Source: Cupriavidus lacunae (lineage in GTDB: Bacteria; Pseudomonadota; Gammaproteobacteria; Burkholderiales; Burkholderiaceae). Taken from it: a DNA stretch of 64,000 nt. Shown here piece by piece: positions 39,054-48,505 of the stretch. A program made the position numbers and the translations under genes. Every line of letters begins with the position of its first letter. The first letter of the stretch is position 1. The notes under the pieces were generated by a model. It made no database searches, was not told the origin of the DNA, and saw only the letters and a program-made list of their open reading frames with translations. Where the stretch lies: contig NZ_QKWJ01000013.1 of NCBI RefSeq assembly GCF_003353055.1, positions 1 to 64,000 of the forward strand, read 5' to 3'.

Positions 39054-39085
39054 AAAAAAAGCCCCGCTTCGGCGGGGCTTTTTTT
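39054..39085. terminator. Bidirectional intrinsic terminator
   Basis: Stem GCCCCGC-TTCG-GCGGGGC with seven A before and seven T after, so it works in both directions. It lies 19 bases past the stop of the ferritin-like gene on the minus strand. Confidence 0.95.
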
Positions 39086-39103
39086 CGTGCTGCAGGACTG
39101 GCG

Positions 39104-39967
39104 TCAGGCTTGCGCCGGCTGGGCGCCACCGGTGCCTTGCAGGCTGGCGTTCAGTTCCTTGCGGTAGCGGTTCAGGTCCTGCACGGTCTCGAAGGTGCGT
39201 TCGAACAGCAGCGACATGTTGTGCAGGATCCGTTCGATGACCTTCTTTTCCCAGCCTTCGTCGAAGCGGATCTGCTCGTCCAGCCAGTGCTCGAGCCAGT
39301 CCGGGTCCGGCAGGCGCGACTGCACCGTGTCGTTGGGGAACAGCGCCTTGTTGACGTGCAGGTTGGTCGGGTGCAGCGGCTTCTCGGTGCGTCGCGCCGA
39401 TGCCATCAGCACGCCGATCTTGGCGAAGGCGGCGCGCGCGCTGTCGCCGAACTGGGCCAGGTACTTCTTCATGTAGCGCAGATAGGCGCCGCCGTGGCGG
39501 GCTTCGTCCTGCGACAGGGTGCGGTAGATATGCTTGATTACCGGTTCCGTGTGCCATTCGGCGGCGCGGCGGTACCAGTGGTTCAGGCGGATCTCGCCGC
39601 AGAAATGCAGCATCAGTGTTTCCAGCGGCGGGGCCGGGTCGAACTCGAAGCGCACTGCGTGCAGTTCCTCTTCGGTCGGCACCAGGTCCGGGCGGAAGCG
39701 GCGCAGGTACTCCATCAGCACCAGCGAGTGCTTCTGTTCCTCGAAGAACCAGATGCTCATGAACGCCGAAAAGTCAGAGTCGTGCCGGTTGTCGCGCAGG
39801 AACATCTCGGTCGCGGGCAGGGCGGACCATTCCGTGATCGCATTCATGCGAATGGTCTTGGCCTGGTCGTCCGTCAGCATGCTGGCGTCGAAGGATTCCC
39901 AGGGGATGTCCTTGTCCATATGCCAGCGGACGGCTTCCAACGATTTGAACAGTTCGGGGTAGAGCAT
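39104..39967 (-). CDS. Ferritin-like diiron protein (acyl-ACP-desaturase-like)
   Basis: A 287-residue, largely helical protein. Two paired metal-ligand motifs of the diiron carboxylate type are visible: EEQKHS near residue 82 and DEARHG near residue 154, with additional acidic residues in the helices before them (EWSALPATEM, HFCGEIRLNHWYRR). Layout and spacing resemble acyl-ACP desaturases and related ferritin-like oxygenases. The substrate is unknown; the conserved ligands suggest it is active. It has its own terminator and stands alone. Confidence 0.75.
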   Translation of the reverse strand: MLYPELFKSLEAVRWHMDKDIPWESFDASMLTDDQAKTIRMNAITEWSALPATEMFLRDNRHDSDFSAFMSIWFFEEQKHSLVLMEYLRRFRPDLVPTEEELHAVRFEFDPAPPLETLMLHFCGEIRLNHWYRRAAEWHTEPVIKHIYRTLSQDEARHGGAYLRYMKKYLAQFGDSARAAFAKIGVLMASARRTEKPLHPTNLHVNKALFPNDTVQSRLPDPDWLEHWLDEQIRFDEGWEKKVIERILHNMSLLFERTFETVQDLNRYRKELNASLQGTGGAQPAQA

Positions 39968-40168
39968 GGTAAGCCTTTGAAATTACGGGCAGATTCTAAC
40001 AGATGCGAATTATTCTCTTCTCCTTTTTTTAGTCCGGATCGGGGCAAATGCAACGCTTTTTGACGGGGTTTGGCGCAGTCGCGCGTATTCTGCGGGCGAT
40101 TTCCGGGGTGCCGGCGCGCCAATGTGCCAGCCGCGGCGCCTGGCTGGCCCCCATGTGACGGCGGGGAC

Positions 40169-41446
40169 TCAGGGAGAAACGGCCTGCGCGCCCGTGCGCT
40201 CGCCGGCCGCTGGCGTGGCCGGCGCCGTGCCCGGAACGATGCCGTACAGGAAGGCCGCCAGTTCGTCGGCCTGGGCCTCGGCGTCGCGCTCGCCCAGCGC
40301 CATCAGCGCCTGGGTGAAGGCCGGCTCGAACAGCAGGTAGCTGGCAAAGGCGGCGCCGCGCGCCTCGGTGCCGCCCAGTGGCGCCAGCAGCGCGCGCACC
40401 GTGCGCGGCAACTGCTTCGTGTGCTCGGCGGCGATGGCTTCGATCGGCTCGCTCGGCGCGACCGTCATCACCTGCACCGGGCGCCAGCCCTCGCGGTCGC
40501 CAGCGACTTCGGGCATGCGCGCCAGCAGCCGGTTGATGTGCAGCAGCCGTTCCAGGTCGGCATTGAGGCCATCCAGGAAGATGCTGGCCAGCGCCTGGCC
40601 GCCCACCTGCGCCAGCGACGGATAGCCGCCCCCCGGCATGGTGTCGAACCAGCCCGAGCGCTGCCGCGAGGCCGCGCCGATCGCCAGGATGCGCGACGCG
40701 CCCAGGTGGATCGCCGGCGACAGCGGCGACATCTGCCGCATGGTGCCGTCGCCGAACCACTCATGGTGGCCATCGAGCTCCAGTGCCATGGCCGGGAACA
40801 GGAACGGGATCGACGACGACGCCAGCAGGTGGTCCACCGTGATCTGCGCCGGCACGGCAAGGCGCTGGCTGCGGTGCCACGGATGGATGCGGTGGTGCGA
40901 CTGGTAGAAGGTCACATGGCGCCCGGTGCTGTACGACAGCGCCGTGACCGCGAACGCCTGCAGCGCGCCGCTGTCGAGGCTGGCCTGCACGCGCGCGGGC
41001 TCGAACAGCTCGCCCAGCATGCTGCCCAGCGGCGTGTTGTCGAACAGCGCGCGCGGCGCGCGCCGCTGCGTGGCCCAGCCCAGCGCCAGCGTCGACAGCC
41101 AGCGTGCCCCCGATACGCCCACGCGCAGCACATCGGTGCGGTAGACGTCGTCGGCATGGATGCTGTGCCACAGGGCGCCCAGGCTCTGCGTGGCAGCCTG
41201 GAAATTCGCCGCCTGGACCGCCAGTCCGGCGCCGTTGATCGCGCCAGCCGAAGTCCCGGCGATGATGCCGAACGGCATCGCGCCATGGCCTTTGCCGACC
41301 CGTTCGGCAATGCGGGCCAGCCCGCTCAGCACGCCTGCCTGGTACGCGGCGCGCGCGCCGCCGCCCATCATGATCAGCGCAGTGGCGGCGGGGTCGGGTC
41401 CGGATTGCGGCGCGGAGTAGGCTGCCGGGAGGGGCTCGCGGTGCAT
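40169..41446 (-). CDS. Patatin-like phospholipase
   Basis: A 425-residue patatin. Motifs in order: the oxyanion hole [13 protein letters not shown] (about 27-39), the nucleophile elbow GTSAG (about 64-68), and the catalytic Asp in FGDGTMRQ. The C-terminal part (DUF3336-like position) is not recognised. It is 67 bases downstream of the phaM-like gene, on the same strand. The start at 41446 is the last Met before the catalytic domain; the open frame to 42031 is a shadow of phaM. A weak ribosome-binding site leaves the start uncertain. Confidence 0.9.
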   Translation of the reverse strand: MHREPLPAAYSAPQSGPDPAATALIMMGGGARAAYQAGVLSGLARIAERVGKGHGAMPFGIIAGTSAGAINGAGLAVQAANFQAATQSLGALWHSIHADDVYRTDVLRVGVSGARWLSTLALGWATQRRAPRALFDNTPLGSMLGELFEPARVQASLDSGALQAFAVTALSYSTGRHVTFYQSHHRIHPWHRSQRLAVPAQITVDHLLASSSIPFLFPAMALELDGHHEWFGDGTMRQMSPLSPAIHLGASRILAIGAASRQRSGWFDTMPGGGYPSLAQVGGQALASIFLDGLNADLERLLHINRLLARMPEVAGDREGWRPVQVMTVAPSEPIEAIAAEHTKQLPRTVRALLAPLGGTEARGAAFASYLLFEPAFTQALMALGERDAEAQADELAAFLYGIVPGTAPATPAAGERTGAQAVSP

Positions 41447-41513
41447 TGCGTCGGCGTGGACGAAGGGTCGGGCAGTCGGGAGTTTGGGCTCGGTTCGGGG
41501 CTCGATCCGGTGC

Positions 41514-42293
41514 TCAGGTGGTACGGCTGCCGTTGGTGGCGTTGCCGCTGCCATTCCCGGCATTGTCGTCGCCGTTGCCCTCGTCCTTCGCCAGCTTTGC
41601 CTTGGCAGGCTTCCTGGCCGGTGCCTTTTTCGCCGGCGCCTTCTTGGCGGCGGGCTTGCCCGTGCCGGTGGCAGCGGCCTTGTCTGGCGCGGCGGGCTTC
41701 GGTTTTGCGGCGCTCGCCTGTGCCGCGCTGGCGGCGCCGGGTGCGCCGAAGCCACCCATGCCGAACGGTGCGATGCTGGCCGCCGCGGCGCTGCTGGCGA
41801 TCTGGTTGAATTGCTGCTGCAGCATGTCCCACCACAGCCCGGCATTGGGCGGCAAGGCGGACTCGGTGTCGCTGGCAGCCGCTTGCGGGCTCTCGGCGAC
41901 AGGCGGCTCCTGTTGCGCACTACTGCTGCCGGTATCCGCGCCGGTGCGTTCCGGTGCCGCGGCGCTGGGCGTGTTGGCCGCGCGCGCGACGTTTTCCATC
42001 GCGGACTGCATCGCCTCGGGCGACAGGGCATTGCCGAAAGTCTGCAGCGCCACCAGCGTGGCGCGCTGCACTTCCAGGCCCTGGATGGTGGTGCGCAGCA
42101 GGTTGGTGTTCAGCTGCAGCCAGCTCTCCACGGCCTTCAGGTCGGCGATGCGCTTGTCGAGGTCGTCGAGGTCCATCGGCGGGGTCATGGCCTGCAGGCC
42201 GGGCATCATGCCGGCGGACATGCCGGTGCCGCTGCCCCACAGGCGGCGCATGAAGTCGAAGCCGTTGGTGAAATCGGGAATCTGTCCGAACAT
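41514..42293 (-). CDS. phaM: PhaM-like polyhydroxybutyrate granule-associated protein
   Basis: A 259-residue protein whose N-terminal domain ([20 protein letters not shown]...; helices to about 115) matches PhaM of Ralstonia eutropha as I recall it. The middle is Ala/Pro-rich, and the C-terminus has histone-like Lys/Ala/Pro repeats ([19 protein letters not shown]) that bind DNA in the known protein. PhaM activates PHB synthase PhaC1 and ties granules to the nucleoid, so that granules are shared between daughter cells. No pha synthesis gene is in the window. Confidence 0.85.
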   Translation of the reverse strand: MFGQIPDFTNGFDFMRRLWGSGTGMSAGMMPGLQAMTPPMDLDDLDKRIADLKAVESWLQLNTNLLRTTIQGLEVQRATLVALQTFGNALSPEAMQSAMENVARAANTPSAAAPERTGADTGSSSAQQEPPVAESPQAAASDTESALPPNAGLWWDMLQQQFNQIASSAAAASIAPFGMGGFGAPGAASAAQASAAKPKPAAPDKAAATGTGKPAAKKAPAKKAPARKPAKAKLAKDEGNGDDNAGNGSGNATNGSRTT

Positions 42294-42367
42294 GGTTACG
42301 CGCTCCGTATGCGGCGCAGCCCCGGGATTGGCCAGGAGGGCCCGTCGGGCCGGCGGCTGCGTCGTCG

Positions 42368-43201
42368 TTACCTGAACTGTGGCGGCCGCTTCTGGCGCAG
42401 GCTCGCCATGCCTTCGTGCACGTCGGGCCCGGCAAAGCCCATGAATTCAAGCGCCAGCGAGGTATCGAAAGCGGGGCCGGCCATGCGCAGCCAGTTGTTG
42501 AGGGCGTACTTGGTCCAGCGGATCGCGGTTTGCGACCCCGCCGCCAGCCGGTTGGCCACCTCGAAGGCGCGCGCCACCAGTTCATCCTCTTCCACCGCCA
42601 GCGAGACCAGGCCGATCCGCTCGGCCTCTTCGCCGCTGACCGACTCGCACAGCATCAGATAGTACTTGGCCTTGGCCATTCCGCACAGCAGCGGCCACAC
42701 GATGGCGGCATGGTCGCCCGCGGCCACGCCCAGCCGGGTATGGCCGTCGACGATGCGCGCGGTCCTGGCAGCGATCGAGATATCGGCCAGCAGGCCGGCC
42801 ACCAGCCCGGCGCCGACGGCGGGACCGTGCATGGCGGAGACCACCGGCTTGTCGCAGTTGATGACGTTGTAGACCAGGTCGCGCGCCTCGTGCCAGACGC
42901 GGGTGCGGGTCTCGAAATCGTTGGCCATGTCCTCGACCAGCGCCAGGTCGCCGCCGGCCGAGAAGCCCTTGCCCTCGCCACGGATCAGCGCCACGCGCAC
43001 CTCGGGGTCGGCGGATACGTCGCGCCAGATCTCGGCCAGCTCGCGGTGCATGTTGGCGTCCGCCGTGGCCAGCTTCTGGTTGGCCGACTGGGCCGCGCCC
43101 ATGATGATTTCCAGGATGGGGCCGTGGCGGCGCAGCGTCAGGGCGCGATAGCGCTCGTAGCGGGGGGAGAGGGGTGTGGTGTCAGCGGTGGGGGTAGTCA
43201 T
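42368..43201 (-). CDS. Enoyl-CoA hydratase/isomerase family protein
   Basis: A 277-residue crotonase-family protein. The oxyanion-hole segments [15 protein letters not shown] and [23 protein letters not shown] are clear, and the family C-terminal helices follow. At the usual catalytic Glu positions the sequence reads [22 protein letters not shown], so the exact reaction cannot be read off; it may be a hydratase or another crotonase. The start at 43201 excludes a poor 59-codon extension. Confidence 0.85.
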   Translation of the reverse strand: MTTPTADTTPLSPRYERYRALTLRRHGPILEIIMGAAQSANQKLATADANMHRELAEIWRDVSADPEVRVALIRGEGKGFSAGGDLALVEDMANDFETRTRVWHEARDLVYNVINCDKPVVSAMHGPAVGAGLVAGLLADISIAARTARIVDGHTRLGVAAGDHAAIVWPLLCGMAKAKYYLMLCESVSGEEAERIGLVSLAVEEDELVARAFEVANRLAAGSQTAIRWTKYALNNWLRMAGPAFDTSLALEFMGFAGPDVHEGMASLRQKRPPQFR

Positions 43202-43322
43202 AGGGGGGCCTGTGAAATACGTGGTTAGCGGGGCACCGGAGGTATCGTCAATTTGCCAACCGATCGGTCGGTTAATTATATGCATATCCGGCGCGCCGCC
43301 ACACACGTGGCCCCTGCGTGCC

Positions 43323-44303
43323 TCAGGCCGCCGCCACCAGTTGGTCGATCGCGCCGAATACCGAATGGCCCTGCGCATCGAACATTTCGATCTTGACCGC
43401 GTCGCCGAATTTCAGGAACTCGGTCGACGGCTTGCCTTCGTCGATGGTCTCGAGCATGCGCTTCTCGGCGATGCAGCAGTAGCCCTTCTTGCGGTCGACG
43501 TTGGAGATCGTGCCCGAGCCCACGATGCTGCCGGCGCGCACATTGCGGGTCTTGCAGATATGGGCGATCAGCTGGCCGAAGTCGAACACCATGTCGGTGC
43601 CGCAGTCGGGCTGGCCCACCTTCTTGCTGTTCCAGTGCACGGTCATCGGCAGGTGCACCTTGCGCTCGCGCCAGGCCTCGCCGAGTTCATCGGGCGTCAC
43701 CGCCACCGGCGAGAACGCCGTGGCCGGCTTGCTCTGGAAGAAGCCGAAGCCCTTGCCCAGCTCGGCCGGGATCAGGTTGCGCAGCGAGACATCGTTGGCC
43801 AGCATCACCAGCCGGATGGCTTCGCCGGCCTGCTCGGGGGTGGCGCCCATCTTCACGTCGCCGGTGATCACGGCCACCTCGGCCTCGAAGTCGATGCCGA
43901 AGGCTTCGCTCGCACAGACAATATCGTCCTGCGGACCGACGAAGTCGTCCGAGCCGCCCTGGTACATCAGCGGGTCGGTCCAGAATTCCGGCGGCATCTC
44001 GGCGCCGCGCGCCTTGCGCACCAGTTCCACGTGGTTGACATAGGCCGAGCCGTCGGCCCACTGGTAGGCGCGCGGCAACGGCGCCATGCAGTCCTTGGGC
44101 GCGAACGGGAAGGGATGGCGCGCGCGGCCGCCATTGAGTGCGTCGTACAAGTCTTGCAGCTGCGGCGCGAGGAACTGCCAGTCGTCAAGCACGGTCTGCA
44201 GCTTGCCGGCGATGTCGCTGGCGGTGTGGGCGGTCTTCAGGTCGCGCGACACGACCACCAGCTGGCCGTCGCGCGAACCGTCCTTCAGGGTTGCGAGTTT
44301 CAT
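43323..44303 (-). CDS. Fumarylacetoacetate hydrolase family protein
   Basis: A 326-residue FAH-family protein. The core metal-binding region is visible ([12 protein letters not shown], with acidic ligands), followed by [32 protein letters not shown] and the C-terminal GSGTISN segment. Length and sequence style fit FahA-like or acylpyruvate hydrolases that cleave C-C bonds in aromatic catabolism. It is divergent from an IclR regulator, a common arrangement for catabolic genes. The start at 44303 gives the standard MKLATL. Confidence 0.9.
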   Translation of the reverse strand: MKLATLKDGSRDGQLVVVSRDLKTAHTASDIAGKLQTVLDDWQFLAPQLQDLYDALNGGRARHPFPFAPKDCMAPLPRAYQWADGSAYVNHVELVRKARGAEMPPEFWTDPLMYQGGSDDFVGPQDDIVCASEAFGIDFEAEVAVITGDVKMGATPEQAGEAIRLVMLANDVSLRNLIPAELGKGFGFFQSKPATAFSPVAVTPDELGEAWRERKVHLPMTVHWNSKKVGQPDCGTDMVFDFGQLIAHICKTRNVRAGSIVGSGTISNVDRKKGYCCIAEKRMLETIDEGKPSTEFLKFGDAVKIEMFDAQGHSVFGAIDQLVAAA

Positions 44304-44449
44304 GGATGCAGTGCGGTAGGGATCGGGGGAGCGCCCGCGGGGCAGGCGCAATGGCCGCTAGTCTAGCGCCTAATCGGGGGCTCCAAGCCTGCGCAAGTCC
44401 TGTGCGTACTCAGTCGACCATGACGCCCCTGGCATGGATCAGTTTTGGT

Positions 44450-44459
44450 AAATCGATTT
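44450..44459. promoter_or_regulatory. Short palindrome in the FAH/iclR divergent region
   Basis: The palindrome AAATCGATTT sits in an AT-rich patch, 58 bases before the iclR start. The intergenic region of 213 bases probably holds the divergent promoters and the IclR operator; which bases the regulator contacts cannot be told. Confidence 0.35.
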
Positions 44460-44516
44460 CGCTATAGTAAATTCGCCTACTCGCTCACCCCTCCGGGAAT
44501 CGCCATCCATCGCCGC

Positions 44517-45350
44517 ATGTCAGAGATCGAAGAAGAAGACGCCAAGCTGCGTTCCGGCATCCAGTCCATCGAGGTGGGCTTCAGGCTGCTGCAGGCGCTG
44601 GCGGCATCGCCGCGCGCGATGATGCTGCGCGACCTGGCCGCCGCCGCCGACATGAACCCGGCCAAGGCCCACCGCTACCTGGTCAGCTTCATGCGGCTGG
44701 GCGCGGTGGCGCAGGACCCCGTCAGCGGGCGCTATGACCTGGGGCCGTTCGCGCTGCAGCTGGGGCTGGCCGGGCTGAACCGGCTCGATCCGGTCAAGAA
44801 GGCGCGCCCGATCCTGTCGCAGCTGCGTGACGAACTGGACCTGACCGCCGGCATTGCGGTGTGGGGCAACCACGGTCCCACCGTGGTGCACTGGGAGGAG
44901 TCCAGCCACCCCGTCACGGTCAGCCTGCGCCTGGGGGATGTGATGCCGATGCTGAACTCCGCCACCGGCCGGCTCTACGGCGCCTACCTGCCGCGCAAGC
45001 AGACGCTGCCGCTGATCGCGCGCGAACTGGGCGCGCGCGGCAATGACGGCGTGCCCGACATGCCGCGCACGCTGGCCGAGTACGACGCCATCTGCGCCGA
45101 GGTACGCGCGCATGGCGCCGCGCGCACGCTGGGCGGCGTGCTGCCGGGCATCAATGCGTTCTCGATGCCGGTGTTCAACGCCAACGGTCACCTCGCCATG
45201 GGACTTATCGTACTGGGCGCGCAAAGCATATTCGATGCAGAATGGGGCGGTACGATGGATCGTCGCATCCGCGACATCGCCCAACAGCTCTCATCGGAAC
45301 TCGGCTACCTTGGCGCAGCCACCCCGGCCGGACAAACCGGCCAATCCTAG
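44517..45350 (+). CDS. IclR-family transcriptional regulator
   Basis: A 277-residue IclR regulator. The N-terminal winged helix (about 14-80: SIEVGFRLLQALAASPRAMMLRDLAAAADMNPAKAHRYLVSF, seen here in pieces) is followed by the effector domain with the conserved LRLGDVMPMLNSATGRLYGAYLP stretch. It is divergent from the FAH gene, its likely target. The 3' end overlaps the probable start of the DUF3108 gene. Confidence 0.9.
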   Translation: MSEIEEEDAKLRSGIQSIEVGFRLLQALAASPRAMMLRDLAAAADMNPAKAHRYLVSFMRLGAVAQDPVSGRYDLGPFALQLGLAGLNRLDPVKKARPILSQLRDELDLTAGIAVWGNHGPTVVHWEESSHPVTVSLRLGDVMPMLNSATGRLYGAYLPRKQTLPLIARELGARGNDGVPDMPRTLAEYDAICAEVRAHGAARTLGGVLPGINAFSMPVFNANGHLAMGLIVLGAQSIFDAEWGGTMDRRIRDIAQQLSSELGYLGAATPAGQTGQS

Positions 45351-46431
45351 TTCGCACGCCCGGCCCGGCGCGAATCCCCGCGTCTGGCGCCGGCGGCGCT
45401 GGATCTTCGTCATTGCCCTGGTGCTGCTGGTCCACGTGCTGGCCGTGGTGGGCTTCGTGCGCATGCCGGGACCGCTGATCCCGGTCGATGTCAGCAGCAC
45501 GCCCACGCTGGAAGCGGTGCTGCTGCCGCCGCCCGCGCCGCCTGCCCCGCCCACGCCGCGGCCCGTACCCCGGCCGCGTCCGCAGCCCAGGCCGGCCGCG
45601 CCGGCTCCCCAGCCCGAACCGCATGAGGCGCCCGCCCCTGCGCCCGCCCCCCCGCTCGCGACCAGCCCGCAAGGCCCGGCCGAGATGGCCTCCGGCACCG
45701 GCGGCGAAGGCAGCGCCGCCAGGCCTGCCGCTCCTGCGCCTACCCCCGCGCCTCCCGCACCCTCAGGTGGACCGCAGGGCGGGGTCGACGGTGTGCGCTA
45801 CAACGCGCCCCCGTCGGCAACCATGCATTACGCCAGCTACGTCAACGGGGTGCAGAACCCCGATGGCCTGATCCGCTGGGAGCAGGACGGCGGCCACTAC
45901 CGGCTGGCCGTCGAGACCCGCGTGCTGTGGTTCCGCTTTGCCTTCCAGAGCAGCGGGGCGATGACAGAACAGGGCCTGTTGCCGGAACGCTATGAAGAAC
46001 GCCGCCGCAACAAGTCGGAGGCGTCGCGCTTTGACGGCGCGGCCGGCACCGTGGTCTTTGCCTCTGGCACGCAGGCGCCGTTCCCGCCCGGGGCGCAGGA
46101 CAGGTTCAGCGTGTTCCTGCAGCTGGTGGGGCTGGCGCGCGGCAACCCGCAGCGATATGCCACCCCCGGTGTGACGGAAACATTCCAGGTGGCCGACACG
46201 CGAGATGTGGAACCCATGCAAGTGCAGTATGTTGGAGAGGACGAGATCGACACCGGCCAGGGCGTGGTGCGTGCAAAGCACTTTGTGCGGCTGCCGCGCC
46301 GCGCCAACGACCGGCGCCGCGTCGAGATCTGGCTGGCGCAGTCACTGGGCTGGATGCCGGTGCGCCTGCGCCAGACCGAGCCCGACGGCACCCAGATCGA
46401 GCTGGTGTACCGCGGCAAGGAAGGACAGTAG
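45310..46431 (+). CDS. DUF3108 protein with membrane anchor and Pro-rich linker
   Basis: About 373 residues: a basic N-terminus, one membrane helix (RWIFVIALVLLVHVLAVVGF), a long Pro/Ala linker reminiscent of TonB, and a C-terminal DUF3108 domain (from about residue 165; MHYASYVNGVQNP, WEQDGGHYRLAVETRVLWFRF, YEERRRNKSEA). It is probably periplasmic and anchored in the inner membrane. The start is unclear: I use the TTG at 45310, preceded by GGAA, which overlaps iclR by 41 bases; an ATG at 45235 is the alternative. Function unknown. Confidence 0.75.
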   Translation: MAQPPRPDKPANPSSHARPGANPRVWRRRRWIFVIALVLLVHVLAVVGFVRMPGPLIPVDVSSTPTLEAVLLPPPAPPAPPTPRPVPRPRPQPRPAAPAPQPEPHEAPAPAPAPPLATSPQGPAEMASGTGGEGSAARPAAPAPTPAPPAPSGGPQGGVDGVRYNAPPSATMHYASYVNGVQNPDGLIRWEQDGGHYRLAVETRVLWFRFAFQSSGAMTEQGLLPERYEERRRNKSEASRFDGAAGTVVFASGTQAPFPPGAQDRFSVFLQLVGLARGNPQRYATPGVTETFQVADTRDVEPMQVQYVGEDEIDTGQGVVRAKHFVRLPRRANDRRRVEIWLAQSLGWMPVRLRQTEPDGTQIELVYRGKEGQ

Positions 46432-46482
46432 TGTCGCCGGGTGCGCAAGACCAATGCATGCTTAACCGAAAGGAGCCCAGCC

Positions 46483-47325
46483 ATGACCGTTGCCACGCCA
46501 CCCACCGAAACCCGGCGCATCCACGCCGATGGCGCCGACCTGTACGTGCGCGTGGACGGGGCGGACGGGCCCTGGGTGATCCTGACCCATGCCCTGGCCG
46601 CCGACCATACCTTGTGGGACGCCACCGCGCAGCACCTGGCCGGCCGCTACCGCGTGGTGCGCCCGGACCTGCGCGGCCACGGCGCCAGCGACGCGCCGCT
46701 CGGGCCCTACACCATGACGCGGCTGGCCGACGACGTGGTCGCGGTGATGGACGCGCTGCAGATCCCGCAGGCGCATTTCTGCGGTATTTCGGTAGGCGGC
46801 ATGATCGGGCAGACCATGGGGCTGCGCCATCCCGAACGGCTGTTGTCGCTGGCGCTGGTGGCCACCAACAGCCAGACGCCAATGGAAGCGCACCCGATGT
46901 GGCACAACCGCATCGGCCAGGCCGAAGCCCACGGCATGGCCGGCATGGCCGATGCGACCCTCGGGCGCTGGCTGACCCCGGTCTTCCATGAGGCGCACCG
47001 CGACGAAGTGTCGCGCATTCGCAACATGCTGATCGCCACGCCGGTACGGGGATACGTGGGGGTGGCCGAGGCAATCATGGCTTTTGACCTCGCCGGCGCG
47101 CTTTCCCGCATTCATTGTCCTACGCTGGTCATAGCGGGCGAGCAGGACCAGGGGGCAACGGTGGCGATGGCACAGAGCATTGCCGCGGCCATCCACGGCG
47201 CCAGGCTCGAAGTAGTGCCGCAAGCGGCGCACCTGGTGCACGTGGAGCAGCCCGAACGCTTCCACGCCGCACTGGACGCCTTTCTCGGGAGCGCCGCATG
47301 CGGGGGCCAGTGCGACGTTCCGTGA
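46483..47325 (+). CDS. Alpha/beta hydrolase, 3-oxoadipate enol-lactonase-like
   Basis: A 280-residue alpha/beta hydrolase. Oxyanion region LTHALAADHTLWD, nucleophile elbow GISVGG, an Asp in AGEQDQGA and a late His in AHLVHVEQPERF are visible. Closest in style to PcaD-type lactonases, but no other beta-ketoadipate gene is near, so the substrate is open. A good AAGGAG precedes the ATG at 46483. Confidence 0.85.
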   Translation: MTVATPPTETRRIHADGADLYVRVDGADGPWVILTHALAADHTLWDATAQHLAGRYRVVRPDLRGHGASDAPLGPYTMTRLADDVVAVMDALQIPQAHFCGISVGGMIGQTMGLRHPERLLSLALVATNSQTPMEAHPMWHNRIGQAEAHGMAGMADATLGRWLTPVFHEAHRDEVSRIRNMLIATPVRGYVGVAEAIMAFDLAGALSRIHCPTLVIAGEQDQGATVAMAQSIAAAIHGARLEVVPQAAHLVHVEQPERFHAALDAFLGSAACGGQCDVP

Positions 47326-47551
47326 CAAGCAACACACTGATGTTCTAGGCTCAAGAAACTTGTTGCATTGGCCGATGCCCAACTTATGTAAGGCAGAAAA
47401 TCGTGGCAAGGTGGTGACCAGCACCAATAACTTGATTTCCTGCCGGTCACCCCAAGTTTGGAGGTAAAGCCGCGGCGCCCCCTCAAGGCATCAACTGAGG
47501 CAAGAATCAACAAGGGCAAGCCGCCCATCCATGACGCCCAGGAGGTGTGCC

Positions 47552-47809
47552 ATGCAAATGATCTACAACAGCGACAACTACTGCATCGTGGAATTCGGTG
47601 CGGATGTCGATCAGGCGCCGCTTGAGTTCGGTGGCTATGAAATCGTCGACAAGAACCTGAAGCGCGAAATCTTTCTCGGCGGCCACCTGGCCGAGAGCTT
47701 CCGCGCCGACGTCAAACGCCTGATTGAAAGCGAGCCATCCGTGGAGGAAGTCGACGACTTTCTCGGCAAGTTCGACAATGTGATGACGCACTCGCTGGTG
47801 ATGCACTGA
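47552..47809 (+). CDS. DUF3567 family protein
   Basis: An 85-residue acidic protein, MQMIYNSDNYCIVEFG..., of a small family restricted largely to Burkholderiales. No function is established. GGAGGT lies six bases upstream of the ATG at 47552. A terminator follows its stop closely, and a 226-base gap without an evident gene precedes it. Confidence 0.88.
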   Translation: MQMIYNSDNYCIVEFGADVDQAPLEFGGYEIVDKNLKREIFLGGHLAESFRADVKRLIESEPSVEEVDDFLGKFDNVMTHSLVMH

Positions 47810-47830
47810 GCGGCTTTGCCTGGAACGATC

Positions 47831-47854
47831 ACGCCCGCTTCGGCGGGCGTTTTT
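47831..47854 (+). terminator. Intrinsic terminator of the DUF3567 gene
   Basis: Stem ACGCCCGC-TTCG-GCGGGCGT followed by a run of T (five including the last stem base), 21 bases after the stop codon. It also stands just beyond the 3' end of the convergent rhodanese gene. Confidence 0.9.
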
Positions 47855-47884
47855 GCTGGTTGCCGGCGACGCTGGGGGCCGTGC

Positions 47885-48277
47885 TCAATACTGTTCCCAC
47901 GGCAGTCCGTCATGGCGCCAGCCATTGAGCGTATTGCGGTGGCGCTGCGCATCGAGGTCGCCCTCGAAGCCGTGCAGCACAAACTGGACATTGGTAAATC
48001 CCGCGCCTTCCAGCGCCCGTGCCGCCGCCGACGAGCGGTTGCCGCTGCGGCAGATCAGCAGCACCGGCCGCGCCGACGCCTGCCCGGCCAGTTTCTTCAC
48101 CATCTGCACGAAATGCGGGTTGACCTCCCAGTCCGGGCCGTCGTTCCAGGGCACGTTGTGCGCCCCCTTGGGATGGCCGACGAACAGGTACTCCATCTCG
48201 CTGCGGCAGTCGATGAAGAGGGTTTCGGGCGATTGCGCCAGCAGGTCCTGGGCGGCGGCAGGGGCGAGGTGTTCCAT
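47885..48277 (-). CDS. Rhodanese-domain sulfurtransferase
   Basis: A 130-residue single-domain rhodanese. The catalytic loop CRSGNRS contains the active Cys, and the N-terminal DCRSEMEYLFVGHPKGAHNVPW is the CH2A/B region. Such proteins move sulfane sulfur or detoxify sulfide/cyanide; the donor and acceptor are not known. It is divergent from the metH genes. I start it at 48277 (MEHLAPAAAQ); a 13-codon extension is unlikely. Confidence 0.88.
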   Translation of the reverse strand: MEHLAPAAAQDLLAQSPETLFIDCRSEMEYLFVGHPKGAHNVPWNDGPDWEVNPHFVQMVKKLAGQASARPVLLICRSGNRSSAAARALEGAGFTNVQFVLHGFEGDLDAQRHRNTLNGWRHDGLPWEQY

Positions 48278-48417
48278 GGTCGGGTATAAGCAGGGCGTCA
48301 GGGCGCTTGTTATCAATGGCGCTGTCGGTGACGCCGTTGGTGATGGTTACGTCTCTCAGTGTAGGCGCCAGACCGTCCGCCAGGCAACCGAAGGCGACCG
48401 CAAGGCCTTGATACACC

Positions 48418-48426
48418 TGATAAAAT
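48418..48426 (+). promoter_or_regulatory. Extended -10 promoter candidate for metH
   Basis: TGATAAAAT, i.e. a TGN extended -10 followed by TAAAAT, 80 bases before the metH1 start. The 13-base context CACCTGATAAAAT recurs at the promoter position of argS. No clear -35 is seen, as expected for extended -10 promoters. Confidence 0.55.
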
Positions 48427-48505
48427 CGCACTTCTTTGGCCGCCATCGGCCACCGCGGCCTACCGTCGAAGCTCCGCCGGCCCCGCCTTTCCAGAGTTCC
48501 CCGCC

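Larger units (their letters stand above)
38365..39103. other. AT-richer intergenic region with palindrome, G-run and possible small transcript
   Basis: No recognised gene is found in these 739 bases. Notable contents: a T8G10-type homopolymer junction near 38583-38600; an AT-rich stretch from about 38690 to 38970, unlike the surroundings; a perfect 18-base palindrome at 38886-38903; a possible 23-codon frame at 38968-39039; and a bidirectional terminator at 39054-39085. Confidence 0.6.

Noticed and set aside
48278-48505. Possible cobalamin or SAH riboswitch upstream of metH
   Set aside because: The conserved core sequences of these riboswitches could not be recognised in the leader.
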